From positions 1-64,000 of the forward strand of contig JAFQFV010000031.1 in the NCBI GenBank assembly GCA_017398555.1: a DNA stretch of 64,000 bases, written 5' to 3'. Shown here in pieces: positions 15,328 to 24,014 of the stretch. The position numbers and the translations under genes were made by a program. The DNA comes from Alistipes sp. GTDB lineage: Bacteria; Bacteroidota; Bacteroidia; Bacteroidales; Rikenellaceae. Positions within the stretch are counted from its first letter, which is position 1. The number at the start of each line of letters is the position of its first letter. The notes under the pieces were generated by a model. That model had not been told where the DNA came from. It made no database searches and saw only the letters and a list, made by a program, of their open reading frames with translations.

Positions 15328-15570
15328 TAATCGGATAGATTACATACATATAGAAAGTGTTTTCGCAGTCCTAAAATGGAAATGTGGTAGTTTTCAAAGC
15401 GATGGGATAACGAACGACACTCATTTCTTGTATAGCTATGTGTGGCTATGCCTTTTTAGGTATATACCCCATACTATCCAAGTGTGGGGTATTGTATCGT
15501 TTACTATCGCAGGGTTTTACCACAACCTCCATTTTAATAAACGGGAATCATCTCCACACTTTCTTTTTGC
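15328..15570 (+). ncRNA. Structured RNA, candidate 6S RNA
   Basis: Nested complementary segments form one long rod. AGAAAGTGT (15352-15360) pairs with ACACTTTCT (15556-15564); TAAAATGG (15372) with CCATTTTA (15529); TGTGGTA (15383) with TACCACA (15518); GCGAT (15399) with ATCGC (15506); AACGA (15409) with TCGTT (15497). Apical hairpins are ATAGC/GCTAT and ATACCCCA/TGGGGTAT. A terminal stem, a large internal bubble and a long irregular rod is the architecture of 6S RNA, which binds RNA polymerase. The motifs TTCGCA and AGTCC near the 5' side also fit. A T-run follows the closing stem. A long leader of the lipoprotein gene is the alternative. Confidence 0.5.
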
Positions 15571-15610
15571 AATATTTCGTTTGGAGATGGCGAAGTAAAA
15601 TTTCAGAAAT

Positions 15611-16273
15611 ATGAAAGGAAAATTTTATCTTTTGCTATTTGTGTTTTTTGTGTTTACCGGATGTGAAAATGGTGATATAACACAAAATCCGAATGATTAT
15701 CCTAATGATGTAGAGCAAGACTCAAAGTATGAGATTACATCAGCCCCATATTCTATAGGTGATTTCTATAATGAAAATGGAAAAATGGGGGTTGTTTTTG
15801 AGGTGGATGAAACAGGTAATCATGGCAAAATTGTGAATCTATCAGAAGCACAACCAAACAATCAGTGGAATGATCCATTCTGTTCATGGGCATTGTCAGG
15901 GAGTGCAGATGTCCTTATTGGTGCTCAAAATGAGAATGATGGCTCTGCTAATTTAGAAGTTGTGACTGAGATTACAGATTGGGAAAAAAGATTTCCGGCA
16001 TTTGCGTATTGTGCTAATTTGGGAAAAGGTTGGTATTTGCCAGCTGTTAAAGAATTAGAGCAATTATTACGTAATGAAGCCGTAGCTTCTGCTGTGGATT
16101 ATACTCTTTTTAAGATGAATTTACAAAGAATAGCTGCGGGTTATTATTGGTCTTCTACGGAGATAAATGAAATGGAGGCAGAAATAGTCCATACAATACT
16201 TTACTATACTGGTAATAGCTATTCTAAACTGAAATATGGCTCTTGCATTGTACGAGCTGTTGCAAAATTCTAA
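15611..16273 (+). CDS. Lipoprotein with DUF1566/Lcl-like domain
   Basis: A protein of 220 residues. The lipoprotein signal MKGKFYLLLFVFFVFTGCEN ends with lipobox FTGC. The mature part shows the pattern of DUF1566/FISUMP-type domains: GKGWYLPAVKELEQLL, GYYWSSTE and a C-terminal IVRAVAKF. These occur in surface lipoproteins of Bacteroidetes; the role is unknown. The gene is clearly richer in A and T than its neighbours, suggesting later acquisition. It lies directly downstream of the structured RNA. Confidence 0.8.
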   Translation: MKGKFYLLLFVFFVFTGCENGDITQNPNDYPNDVEQDSKYEITSAPYSIGDFYNENGKMGVVFEVDETGNHGKIVNLSEAQPNNQWNDPFCSWALSGSADVLIGAQNENDGSANLEVVTEITDWEKRFPAFAYCANLGKGWYLPAVKELEQLLRNEAVASAVDYTLFKMNLQRIAAGYYWSSTEINEMEAEIVHTILYYTGNSYSKLKYGSCIVRAVAKF

Positions 16274-16285
16274 ATATTGCGCAAT

Positions 16286-18262
16286 CTATTTGCTTTCTTT
16301 CTGCTTCTGTAGTTCGTACATCAAGTCGCGGAAGCGGGCGGCGGCGAGGAAGTCGAGTGATTTTGCGGCGCGTTCCATATCGGCGCGCGCTTGGGCTATG
16401 CGGGTGTCGATGTCGGCAGTTGTGTCGTATGCCGATTGGGTATCAGCTGCGACAGGAGCGGCTTGTGAGGCGATAAGTTCCTGCGTGCTACCGCTCTTAT
16501 GAGCCTGGCGGGGCATCATATTGTGCTCCATATTGTAGCGTATCTGCTTGTAACGGCGATAGTTACTCTCCTCAATCGAGGCGCGCATAGTCTTTGTGAC
16601 CTTGCCGGCATACATAATCACAAGTCCGTTTTCGTGGCGGGCTGCACGGCCTGCAATCTGGGTAATTGCGCGTACATTACGCAGCATACCCTCCATATCG
16701 GCGTCAATAATCGCTACAAGTGATACCTCAGGCAGGTCAAGACCTTCACGCAGAAGATTTACACCGATAAGCACATCGAAAAGTCCACCGCGCAAATCCT
16801 CAAGAATTTGCACGCGCTCAAGGGTATCTATATCCGAGTGGATATATCGGCAACGAATACCCATTCGCTCGAAATATGTAGCAAGTTCCTCGGCAGAACG
16901 CTTTGTAAGGGTGGTGACAATCACCTTCTCGTCCTTTTGAGTACGCAACTCTATCTGCTCGATAAGGTCATCTATCTGGTTCTCGGAACTACGCACCTCA
17001 AGTGGTGGGTCGATAAGTCCTGTAGGTCGGATAATCTGCTCAACCACAGCACCTTCGGAGCGGATGATCTCATAGTCGGCAGGAGTCGCGCTGACATATA
17101 GCGTACGCCCCGTAAGCTCCTCAAACTCCTCGAAACGCAGCGGTCGGTTGTCGCGCGCTGCAGGGAGTCGGAAGCCATACTCGACAAGGTTCTCCTTGCG
17201 GGCTCTATCGCCACCAAACATAGCACGAACTTGCGGAATGGTCACGTGGCTCTCATCGACAATAAGCAGAAAATCCTCCGGGAAGTAGTCGAGCAGGCAG
17301 AATGGCCGTGTGCCGGCAGCTCTGCCGTCGAAGTAGCGCGAGTAGTTCTCGATACCGGGGCAGTAGCCAAGCTCTTTAATCATCTCCAAGTCGTACTCCA
17401 CGCGCTGCTGTATGCGCTTTGCCTCCGTTGGACGGGATTCACGCTCGAAGAAGGCCACCTGCTTGCCCATATCGAGGTATATCTGATTTACAGCCTCATT
17501 AATGCGCTCCTTTGTTGTTACAAAGAGGTTGGCAGGGAATAGACTCACTTCATTAAGGCTCTCAATTTTGTGACCTGTAAGTGGATTGATGGAGTATATC
17601 GCTTCTATCTCATCATCGAAGAAGAGTATTCGGTAACACTTCTCGCCAAATGCTGCCATAATATCTATCGTCTCGCCCTTGACGCGGAATGTAGCAGGTG
17701 TCAGTTCAATCTCTGTGCGAGTATAGAGCGCATCGACAAGACGGTATAGTATCTGCTTGTGGTTGATTATCTGACCAACCTTGAGCGTGATTGTATTGGC
17801 GTGAAAATCGGCAGGATTGCCGATGCCGTAGAGGCAAGAAACGCTCGATACTACAATAACATCACGGCGACCCGAGAGTAGGGTAGCGGTAGTCGATAGT
17901 CGCATCTTCTCAATCTCATCGTTGATAGAGAGGTCTTTCTCGATATATGTATCTGTAGCGGGTAGATATGCCTCCGGCTGATAGTAGTCGTAGTAGGATA
18001 CGAAGTACTCTACAGCGTTGTTAGGAAAGAAGTTGCGGAACTCGCCATATAGCTGTGCTGCAAGGGTTTTGTTGTGACTCAGTACAAGGGTAGGACAGTT
18101 CAGCGCCTTGATGACATTTGCCATCGTAAAGGTCTTGCCCGAGCCTGTAACGCCCTGTAGGGTACAATAATCTATGCCGCTATCAAAGGTCTTGAGTATC
18201 TGCTCTATTGCCTGCGGCTGATCACCCGTGGGGTCGTATTGCGAAACTAACTTAAAAACCAT
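16286..18262 (-). CDS. uvrB: Excinuclease ABC subunit UvrB
   Basis: A protein of 658 residues, near full length. It is the damage-verifying helicase of nucleotide-excision repair and works with UvrA and UvrC. Walker A GVTGSGKT (about 38-45), the beta-hairpin region with SYYDYYQPEAYLP, DESHVT, and helicase motifs VTTLTKRSAEELA and QIAGRAARH are present. A C-terminal UVR motif that contacts UvrC is visible (AKSLDFLAAARFRDLM). It ends in TAG. Convergent with the lipoprotein gene. Confidence 0.97.
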   Translation of the reverse strand: MVFKLVSQYDPTGDQPQAIEQILKTFDSGIDYCTLQGVTGSGKTFTMANVIKALNCPTLVLSHNKTLAAQLYGEFRNFFPNNAVEYFVSYYDYYQPEAYLPATDTYIEKDLSINDEIEKMRLSTTATLLSGRRDVIVVSSVSCLYGIGNPADFHANTITLKVGQIINHKQILYRLVDALYTRTEIELTPATFRVKGETIDIMAAFGEKCYRILFFDDEIEAIYSINPLTGHKIESLNEVSLFPANLFVTTKERINEAVNQIYLDMGKQVAFFERESRPTEAKRIQQRVEYDLEMIKELGYCPGIENYSRYFDGRAAGTRPFCLLDYFPEDFLLIVDESHVTIPQVRAMFGGDRARKENLVEYGFRLPAARDNRPLRFEEFEELTGRTLYVSATPADYEIIRSEGAVVEQIIRPTGLIDPPLEVRSSENQIDDLIEQIELRTQKDEKVIVTTLTKRSAEELATYFERMGIRCRYIHSDIDTLERVQILEDLRGGLFDVLIGVNLLREGLDLPEVSLVAIIDADMEGMLRNVRAITQIAGRAARHENGLVIMYAGKVTKTMRASIEESNYRRYKQIRYNMEHNMMPRQAHKSGSTQELIASQAAPVAADTQSAYDTTADIDTRIAQARADMERAAKSLDFLAAARFRDLMYELQKQKESK

Positions 18263-18420
18263 AGTCGATTTGGTACAAATCTTGCAACAAAAAGGTCGAA
18301 GGGTGGTCGGTCAAGATAACTGAGTCTTTTATCTTTGATATGTTTTACACATCTTTCTGTTTATTTTCTGTTTGCACACCGGTACGCGCAGCGATGCGTG
18401 TACGCCCCGACCATCCTTTT

Positions 18421-20433
18421 CTATATTATCAATCGCTTAAGATGGGTCGATAGTGCAACCTTGAGCTTGTTCATATTATTCAGCTCCTGCATAATTTCCA
18501 ACTGCTCATCCTCCGTCTGGCTCGCCTCTAAGGCTGCATTAAGCTCGGCTATGCGACCCATAATGGTCTTAGACTTGTAGAGCCAAAGCAACTTCGGAAT
18601 ACCCGTTGCAAGCATATCCGACTCAGATAGCGTACGCATATCCTTCTGTGACCATATACTGCTCTCGGTGTAGTTGTCATCCATGGTAAGAATATCGACA
18701 GCCGCCGAGCATACGGCAGGATCGGCGTGGTTTACAATCTCACTCTGGGTAGGCATACGGTTCTCGGCAAGTGCACTTCGATAGAGCGTCAGAATTTGGC
18801 TGTATGTAGGGTCTGAGAATGATAACTCGTCGTTGTTCAGTTGGTTTATAATCTCATTGGCAACGTTCATCTCAAGAATAGTACCACCCTCCATAATCTC
18901 GTACTTGTGGTCGCCATACTTGAGCAGATAATAGACAATCTCACGCTCCAGCGTCTGCCTTGAAGCGGCTAATGGAGTCTCTCCAAAGAACTGTGTAGCC
19001 TCTTCGGAGTTTGTTGTTGGTTGCTGCTGACGAGTGTAGTAGTTGTTGTAGCCGCCATTTTCACGACGCACTTGCTGCTGCTGACGACGGATAAACGCCT
19101 CAGCCTCGCTGTCACCGAGTGACATCATACGGTGACGCGCCACCTCGCTGATAAGCATATTTTCATCAACATCCATCAACTTCGCGCACTCCTTGATAAA
19201 CTCTGAACGCTTAACAGTATCAGGAATTTGAGCGATTGAGGTGATCATATTTCGAGTTACCTCGCTACGCTTTATTGGGTCATTGTCAGTCTCCGATAGG
19301 AGCAGATTTGCCTTGAAGGTTATAAAGTTCTCGGCATTTTTAGCAATATACTCCTGCACCTCTGCTGCGCTGTGTGCTCGAGCAAAAGAGTCTGGATCAT
19401 CACCCTCTGGAAGAAGCACTACACGCACATTCATACCCTCGTGCAGAACAAGGTCTATACCGCGCAGAGAGGCCTTGATACCTGCTGCGTCAGAGTCGTA
19501 AATAATGGTCAGATTATTTGTGAAACGACGAATGAGTCGTATTTGGTCGATGGTAAGCGAGGTACCAGATGATGCTACAACATTCTCCACACCCGCCTGG
19601 TGCATAGAGATAACATCGGTATAACCCTCAACCATAATGGCGTAGTCTGCCTGCTGCACAGCCTTCTTGGCAAAGTAAAGGCCGTAGAGCTCGCGCGACT
19701 TGTTGTATATTTCGCTCTCCGGAGAGTTCTGATACTTGGCAACACTCTTGTCGGTGCGCATTGTACGACCACCAAAGCCGACAATACGACCCGAAATGTT
19801 GTGTATCGGGAACATCACTCGCTCGCGGAAACGGTCATATAACCTTCCGTCACTCTCGCGCTTGATAGTAAGGCCTGTAGCGAGCAGAAACTCCTCTTTA
19901 TAACCCGCTTTAAGCGCATCAGTAGTCATCTTGTCGCCCTTGCCCGGACACATACCAAGGCCGAACTTGCGAATTGTCGCCTGCGAGAAACCTCGGCTTG
20001 AACTGAAGTAGCTCCTGCCGACAGGTATTCCCTCCTCCTCATTCTCGTTCAGATAGCGAACAAAGTAGTCTGCAACCCAACTATTGAGGGCGAACATACT
20101 CTCGCGGTTGTCGTTGCGGCGAATATCCTCCTCGGTCATCTCCTTCTCGCGAACCTCGATGCCGTACCTCTTTGCCACAACCTTCAGCGCCTCTGGGTAG
20201 GTTATGCTCTCGTGCTCCATTACGAATGTTACGGCATTGCCCGCCTTACCACATCCGAAGCACTTAAACAGACCCTTAGATGGAGATACAACAAACGAAG
20301 GCGTCTTCTCGTTATGGAACGGACAACACGCCTGGAAGTTGGCACCCTTGCGCTTGAGAGTGATATAATCACTAATCACCTCAACGATATTGGCAGCCGA
20401 CATTATTCGGTCAACGGTATCTCTATCTATCAT
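18421..20433 (-). CDS. dnaG: DNA primase DnaG
   Basis: A protein of 670 residues from ATG at 20433. The longer in-frame start at 20508 is rejected because the extension runs through the upstream terminator and the promoter. The N-terminal zinc-binding domain (CCPFHNEKTPSF, then CFGCGKAGNAV), the RNA-polymerase/TOPRIM core (VEGYTDVISMHQAG, IYDSDAAGIKA) and a C-terminal DnaB-interacting helical part are present. It makes RNA primers for replication. The -7 element TACCTTTG at 20440 leaves at most a few bases of leader. Confidence 0.96.
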   Translation of the reverse strand: MIDRDTVDRIMSAANIVEVISDYITLKRKGANFQACCPFHNEKTPSFVVSPSKGLFKCFGCGKAGNAVTFVMEHESITYPEALKVVAKRYGIEVREKEMTEEDIRRNDNRESMFALNSWVADYFVRYLNENEEEGIPVGRSYFSSSRGFSQATIRKFGLGMCPGKGDKMTTDALKAGYKEEFLLATGLTIKRESDGRLYDRFRERVMFPIHNISGRIVGFGGRTMRTDKSVAKYQNSPESEIYNKSRELYGLYFAKKAVQQADYAIMVEGYTDVISMHQAGVENVVASSGTSLTIDQIRLIRRFTNNLTIIYDSDAAGIKASLRGIDLVLHEGMNVRVVLLPEGDDPDSFARAHSAAEVQEYIAKNAENFITFKANLLLSETDNDPIKRSEVTRNMITSIAQIPDTVKRSEFIKECAKLMDVDENMLISEVARHRMMSLGDSEAEAFIRRQQQQVRRENGGYNNYYTRQQQPTTNSEEATQFFGETPLAASRQTLEREIVYYLLKYGDHKYEIMEGGTILEMNVANEIINQLNNDELSFSDPTYSQILTLYRSALAENRMPTQSEIVNHADPAVCSAAVDILTMDDNYTESSIWSQKDMRTLSESDMLATGIPKLLWLYKSKTIMGRIAELNAALEASQTEDEQLEIMQELNNMNKLKVALSTHLKRLII

Positions 20434-20439
20434 ATCCCA

Positions 20440-20447
20440 CAAAGGTA
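20440..20447 (-). promoter_or_regulatory. -7 promoter element of dnaG (TACCTTTG)
   Basis: Consensus element only 6 nt before the dnaG ATG, so the mRNA is leaderless or nearly so. Confidence 0.65.
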
Positions 20448-20494
20448 GTAAAAAAATCAGAATTAATGCGTAAATTGTAAAAAATAATAGAGAA

Positions 20495-20524
20495 ACAAGG
20501 CGACCCATCTCGGAGCCGCCTTGT
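20495..20524 (-). terminator. Terminator of the barrel-protein gene
   Basis: ACAAGGCG and CGCCTTGT pair around a 14-nt loop; on the minus strand the stem is followed by a T-rich stretch. It separates the 20555 gene from dnaG. Confidence 0.65.
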
Positions 20525-20554
20525 ACGTAATTATCAATTCAAATATCTTCTCTT

Positions 20555-21091
20555 TTAGAAATTTACTGCAAATCCAATCGATAGAGAGTGAAGTTTGAGA
20601 TTTGCAGTTGTGGTAACATCTATATTCTCATCAGGAAAGTCGATATCTACCGATACAGGGAAGAGGTTGAATCCGTAACGAACAAAGAGTGAAAATCTCT
20701 TTATATCTATACCTAACGCAGGCGAGAGATGGAAACCTGTACCGAGACCGTCAGTTATATTAAATCCCGTTCTCAGAGATACGAATGGAGATGCGCCCTT
20801 CTTAAGTGGAGAGTATTTTGTCTCCAAGAACATAGGTACTGAGTAGAGATAGTACATCTCATTTATATCCAGATATACACCCAAACCTAAACCCATTGAT
20901 ACGCCGTGCCCAAGGCAATAGCCGTGAACTGTGCTTATACCGATGTTGCTGCTGCCACTAAATACAGTGCCGCCAAGTAGCTCAATATTACCCCAATATT
21001 TTGGAGAGTGGTAGTTATATACCTTTCTCTTCGCCTCTGCGTTGAATGTAAGAGCCGTTAGGGCTAAAATAAGAATCACTAATCTCTTCAT
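20555..21091 (-). CDS. Small outer-membrane beta-barrel protein (hypothetical)
   Basis: A protein of 178 residues with a signal peptide (1-20, cleavage after FNAEA). The mature protein is a series of alternating polar/apolar strands with many Gly and aromatic residues and ends in Phe (FAVNF), as expected for an eight-stranded outer-membrane barrel. No named family recognised. It is a single-gene unit. The promoter contains nine consecutive G residues exactly between the -33 and -7 elements, so expression is probably switched by slippage of that tract. Confidence 0.8.
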   Translation of the reverse strand: MKRLVILILALTALTFNAEAKRKVYNYHSPKYWGNIELLGGTVFSGSSNIGISTVHGYCLGHGVSMGLGLGVYLDINEMYYLYSVPMFLETKYSPLKKGASPFVSLRTGFNITDGLGTGFHLSPALGIDIKRFSLFVRYGFNLFPVSVDIDFPDENIDVTTTANLKLHSLSIGFAVNF

Positions 21092-21116
21092 AATCTGTGT
21101 AGTTAAAATTTTGCTG

Positions 21117-21147
21117 CAAATTTACCCCCCCCCTCGAATTTTCCAAA
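21117..21147 (-). promoter_or_regulatory. Promoter with G9 spacer tract (candidate phase-variable promoter)
   Basis: On the minus strand TTTG (21147-21144) and TAAATTTG (21124-21117) are separated by exactly 19 nt, of which the nine next to the -7 element are all G (C9 at 21125-21133 on the plus strand). Gain or loss of one G would change the spacing and hence promoter strength. Confidence 0.65.
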
Positions 21148-21180
21148 TTTTTTGAGTGGTAAATAACATTATCAATAATA

Positions 21181-21840
21181 TTATTGCTCTATTTCCCGCA
21201 TTTTGTTAATCTGCTCAACGGTCATCTGCGGTACATACATAGCGTTTACGCCTGTACTCTCTGTTAATTGCTGCAGATAGTCGTTTATGGGACTCATTCC
21301 GACCGTAGCACGTAGTGAATCGAGCTTCTCGGCATCTTCAACAGGCCATATATACAGATGCATATTATCAGGCGCGCCAAATTGTACTGCTTGACTGCCA
21401 TAGCGTTGAGGCCTATTCTGTTTCATAGCTATACGGTCAAAAAGAGTAGCATAGTTATCGTGCTCAATCAAACCCTCCAAAGCCATCTGCTCAATAAGAG
21501 GTAGGTGCTGCACTTGCTTTTCTAAAGAGGCGTGGTCAATCACAATCCAGATGGTCTTGTAAGACTCTGCTGACAGACCTTTAGGAAGAGCTCTCTGCAA
21601 AAGAGTATCTACTATCGCCATATTCTGATTATCAATCCTCTCAACCTCCTCAGAGACGGTTATCAGCGAATCAATAAGCTCAACTCTTTTATCAACACTT
21701 ACAGCCCTTGTGAGCTCTATCATCTGATGACGAATATCCTGATCCTTACGCCATACCTCAGCAAGCAACTTGTCTGTCGAACGCGTAGAATTACAACCCA
21801 TCAGAGATAATACTGCAAATGCTACAAAAAGCCTCTTCAT
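21181..21840 (-). CDS. DUF6624-family lipoprotein
   Basis: A protein of 219 residues. The N-terminus MKRLFVAFAVLSLMGCNS is a lipoprotein signal. The mature part fits DUF6624, a helical domain seen in Bacteroidetes: KDQDIRHQMIELT, IWIVIDHASLEKQVQHLPL, YATLFDRIAMKQNRPQRYGSQ. The role is unknown; it acts at the outer or inner membrane periplasmic face. It follows the thioredoxin-like gene by 27 nt and is probably the last gene of the parA-mnmE run. Confidence 0.75.
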   Translation of the reverse strand: MKRLFVAFAVLSLMGCNSTRSTDKLLAEVWRKDQDIRHQMIELTRAVSVDKRVELIDSLITVSEEVERIDNQNMAIVDTLLQRALPKGLSAESYKTIWIVIDHASLEKQVQHLPLIEQMALEGLIEHDNYATLFDRIAMKQNRPQRYGSQAVQFGAPDNMHLYIWPVEDAEKLDSLRATVGMSPINDYLQQLTESTGVNAMYVPQMTVEQINKMREIEQ

Positions 21841-21867
21841 AATTGATAGTCAGTGATTTATAGGTGA

Positions 21868-22677
21868 CTATTTTCCGATGTGAATTTTTACTTGCTCTGC
21901 ATCAAATCCCACGGTTTTGAGCACAACTGTTCCACTTCTGTCTATAACAAAACAAGTCGGAGTGGACTGCACACCATACTTTATCTTAAACGGCGAATAA
22001 TCCGACATCAATTCAGATATAAATATATAGTCATCGGAATATTGATTGCGAAATTCTTTGAGCTCCTCAAGAGTACTAACAGAATAATAGACAACTATTG
22101 CGAGGTTGTCCTCGGCATATTCCTCGCGCAATGCAGTAAGTTCTCTACGACCAGAGCGCCCCATACAGCCCAAACCGCCATAGATAAGCAGTATGTTTTT
22201 ATTGCGGTGTTCATTCCAAGCAAATTTATTCCCATCTGCATCTACAACATCAATAGGGCAGAATTCCATTCCTACTTCAATTTGCTCTGTTGCGATATGC
22301 TCTCTAATTGCTTTGGCGCACTCAGACTTACGAAGGTCGCGAGGAAGTTTAGTCAAAATACCTTGAAGAGTATCCTTCTCGATATCTAATCTAAGCATAA
22401 AACAGCGTCTCAGTCCACTTGGTGTTGCTGAATACTCAATGGCAAGCTCCTTGTTTTTTCTGTCCGCATAGGCCTCTAATTCAACAGCCTTAATGTATAG
22501 TGAGTCTTCATTCTCGGCGTATAATTCGGCTAATCTTTCACCTTCTAATTCATACTCCGCCCACAGGGTGCTATCAGCCTTTATATACTCTTGTTCGCGT
22601 TTTGTATCGTGTAACTTGGGTGCGCACTGAACTAACGCCAAACAGCAAAGAGAGAAAAATAAAAATGTTTTATTCAT
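21868..22677 (-). CDS. Thioredoxin-like lipoprotein
   Basis: A protein of 269 residues from ATG 22677; an upstream in-frame start at 22701 lies inside mnmE and would spoil the signal peptide. The lipoprotein signal MNKTFLFFSLCCLALVQCAP precedes a helical N-terminal half. A TlpA/AhpC-like fold follows: KNILLIYGGLGCMGRSGRREL, then SPFKIKYGVQSTPTCFVIDRSGT. The usual CxxC is reduced to a single Cys (GLGCMGRS), so it is unlikely to be a standard disulfide reductase. It resembles the thioredoxin-like lipoproteins common in Bacteroides. Confidence 0.8.
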   Translation of the reverse strand: MNKTFLFFSLCCLALVQCAPKLHDTKREQEYIKADSTLWAEYELEGERLAELYAENEDSLYIKAVELEAYADRKNKELAIEYSATPSGLRRCFMLRLDIEKDTLQGILTKLPRDLRKSECAKAIREHIATEQIEVGMEFCPIDVVDADGNKFAWNEHRNKNILLIYGGLGCMGRSGRRELTALREEYAEDNLAIVVYYSVSTLEELKEFRNQYSDDYIFISELMSDYSPFKIKYGVQSTPTCFVIDRSGTVVLKTVGFDAEQVKIHIGK

Positions 22678-22685
22678 AATAAGAA

Positions 22686-24014
22686 CTATTTTCCGATGCA
22701 AAACGAGCTGAAAATGCGGTGAAGCACAGAATCCGAACTGATAGTTCCGCCTGTAATCTCGCCTATGTGGTTGATAGCCACGCGGATATCTTCAGCAAGT
22801 AGTTCGGTGGAGATATTGTTTGCAAGGGCATCTGCTGCTGCAGTAAGGGCAGTGTATGCCGCCTCCAGAGCCTCAAAGTGGCGGAGGTTTGAGACTATAG
22901 CCTCGCCGCGATAGAGGTTTGTGGTATCTATCGAGCCGGCAAGGGCACTTCGCAACAAATCAATGCCGATATCTTGACGAGCGGAGATGTAGAGAGCATC
23001 TGCAACCTCCCTCTCTGTAATAGTGTCCGCTTTATTTACAACACGAATTTCGATTTGGCCATCAGAGAGTGATACCTGCTCAAAACTACCCGTCGGCTCG
23101 CACATATTGATAACAATCTGAGCCTTCTCCACAGCCTTCAGAGTGCGCTCAATGCCCATCTTCTCCAACGTGTCATCCGTAGCACGAATGCCTGCCGTAT
23201 CGACAAAGCGGAAGCGAATCCCCTCGATAACTACGCTCTCCTCAATCGTATCGCGCGTAGTTCCCGCTATATCCGAAACCATTGCGCGGTCATCGCCTAC
23301 AAGACGGTTTAGCAGAGTACTTTTGCCCACATTAGGTGCACCGATAATGGCCACTGATACGCCATTGCGAATAGCATTTCCCGTGCGGAAAGACTCTTTG
23401 AGTCTTTTGACAACAGCGGTCGTCTGACAGAGCATATCGTTGAGGCGACTGCGGTCAGCAAACTCGACATCCTCCTCGCCAAAATCGAGCTCAAGTTCAA
23501 GTAGCGCAGTAAGTTCTATCAGTCTATCCCTCAGCTCATTAAGTGTCTCTGAATAGCTACCACGCATCTGCGTTGAGGCGAGTGTATGGGCTGCCTGAGA
23601 GTCGGCTGCAATAATATCTGCAACAGCCTCGGCTTGTGATAGGTCTATGCGACCTGCAGCGAATGCGCGAGCAGAGAACTCGCCAGGCTCTGCAAGCCTT
23701 GCTCCTTGTTTGCAGAGTAGAGAAATGACCTTTGAGGCGATATATCGTGAGCCGTGGATAGATATCTCGACGCTCTCCTCTCCCGTATAAGAGTGTGGCG
23801 CGCGGAAAACAGCCACCACAACATCATCTACCACCTGCTCGCCATCCACAATATTACCGTAGTGTATTGTATGCGTTGCGGCCTCTTTTAGCGGCTTACG
23901 ACCGCGAAAAACGGCATCACAACAGGCGATAGAGCCCTCGCCGCTCACTCTGATAACGGCAATAGCTCCACCGAGTGCACTTGCAGGTGCTACGATAACT
24001 CCTCCTCTAAACAT
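22686..24014 (-). CDS. mnmE: tRNA uridine-5-carboxymethylaminomethyl(34) GTPase MnmE
   Basis: A protein of 442 residues. With MnmG it modifies the wobble uridine of several tRNAs. The N-terminal formyl-THF-binding domain (IAVIRVSGEGSI, then YTGEESVEISIHGS) is present. The inserted G domain has G1 [15 protein letters not shown]2/G3 around DIAGTTRDTIEE and FVDTAGIR, and G4 NKAD. The C-terminal FCIGK motif with its essential Cys ends the protein. It overlaps the lytic transglycosylase stop by 1 nt (TAATG). Confidence 0.97.
   Translation of the reverse strand: MFRGGVIVAPASALGGAIAVIRVSGEGSIACCDAVFRGRKPLKEAATHTIHYGNIVDGEQVVDDVVVAVFRAPHSYTGEESVEISIHGSRYIASKVISLLCKQGARLAEPGEFSARAFAAGRIDLSQAEAVADIIAADSQAAHTLASTQMRGSYSETLNELRDRLIELTALLELELDFGEEDVEFADRSRLNDMLCQTTAVVKRLKESFRTGNAIRNGVSVAIIGAPNVGKSTLLNRLVGDDRAMVSDIAGTTRDTIEESVVIEGIRFRFVDTAGIRATDDTLEKMGIERTLKAVEKAQIVINMCEPTGSFEQVSLSDGQIEIRVVNKADTITEREVADALYISARQDIGIDLLRSALAGSIDTTNLYRGEAIVSNLRHFEALEAAYTALTAAADALANNISTELLAEDIRVAINHIGEITGGTISSDSVLHRIFSSFCIGK

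Noticed and set aside
18330..18337. TATCTTTG on the plus strand between uvrB and dnaG
   Set aside because: No -33 element at proper distance and no plus-strand gene follows; probably chance.
20434..20508. Extended dnaG start at 20508
   Set aside because: The extension reads through a terminator hairpin and the promoter; conserved primase sequence begins at ATG 20433.
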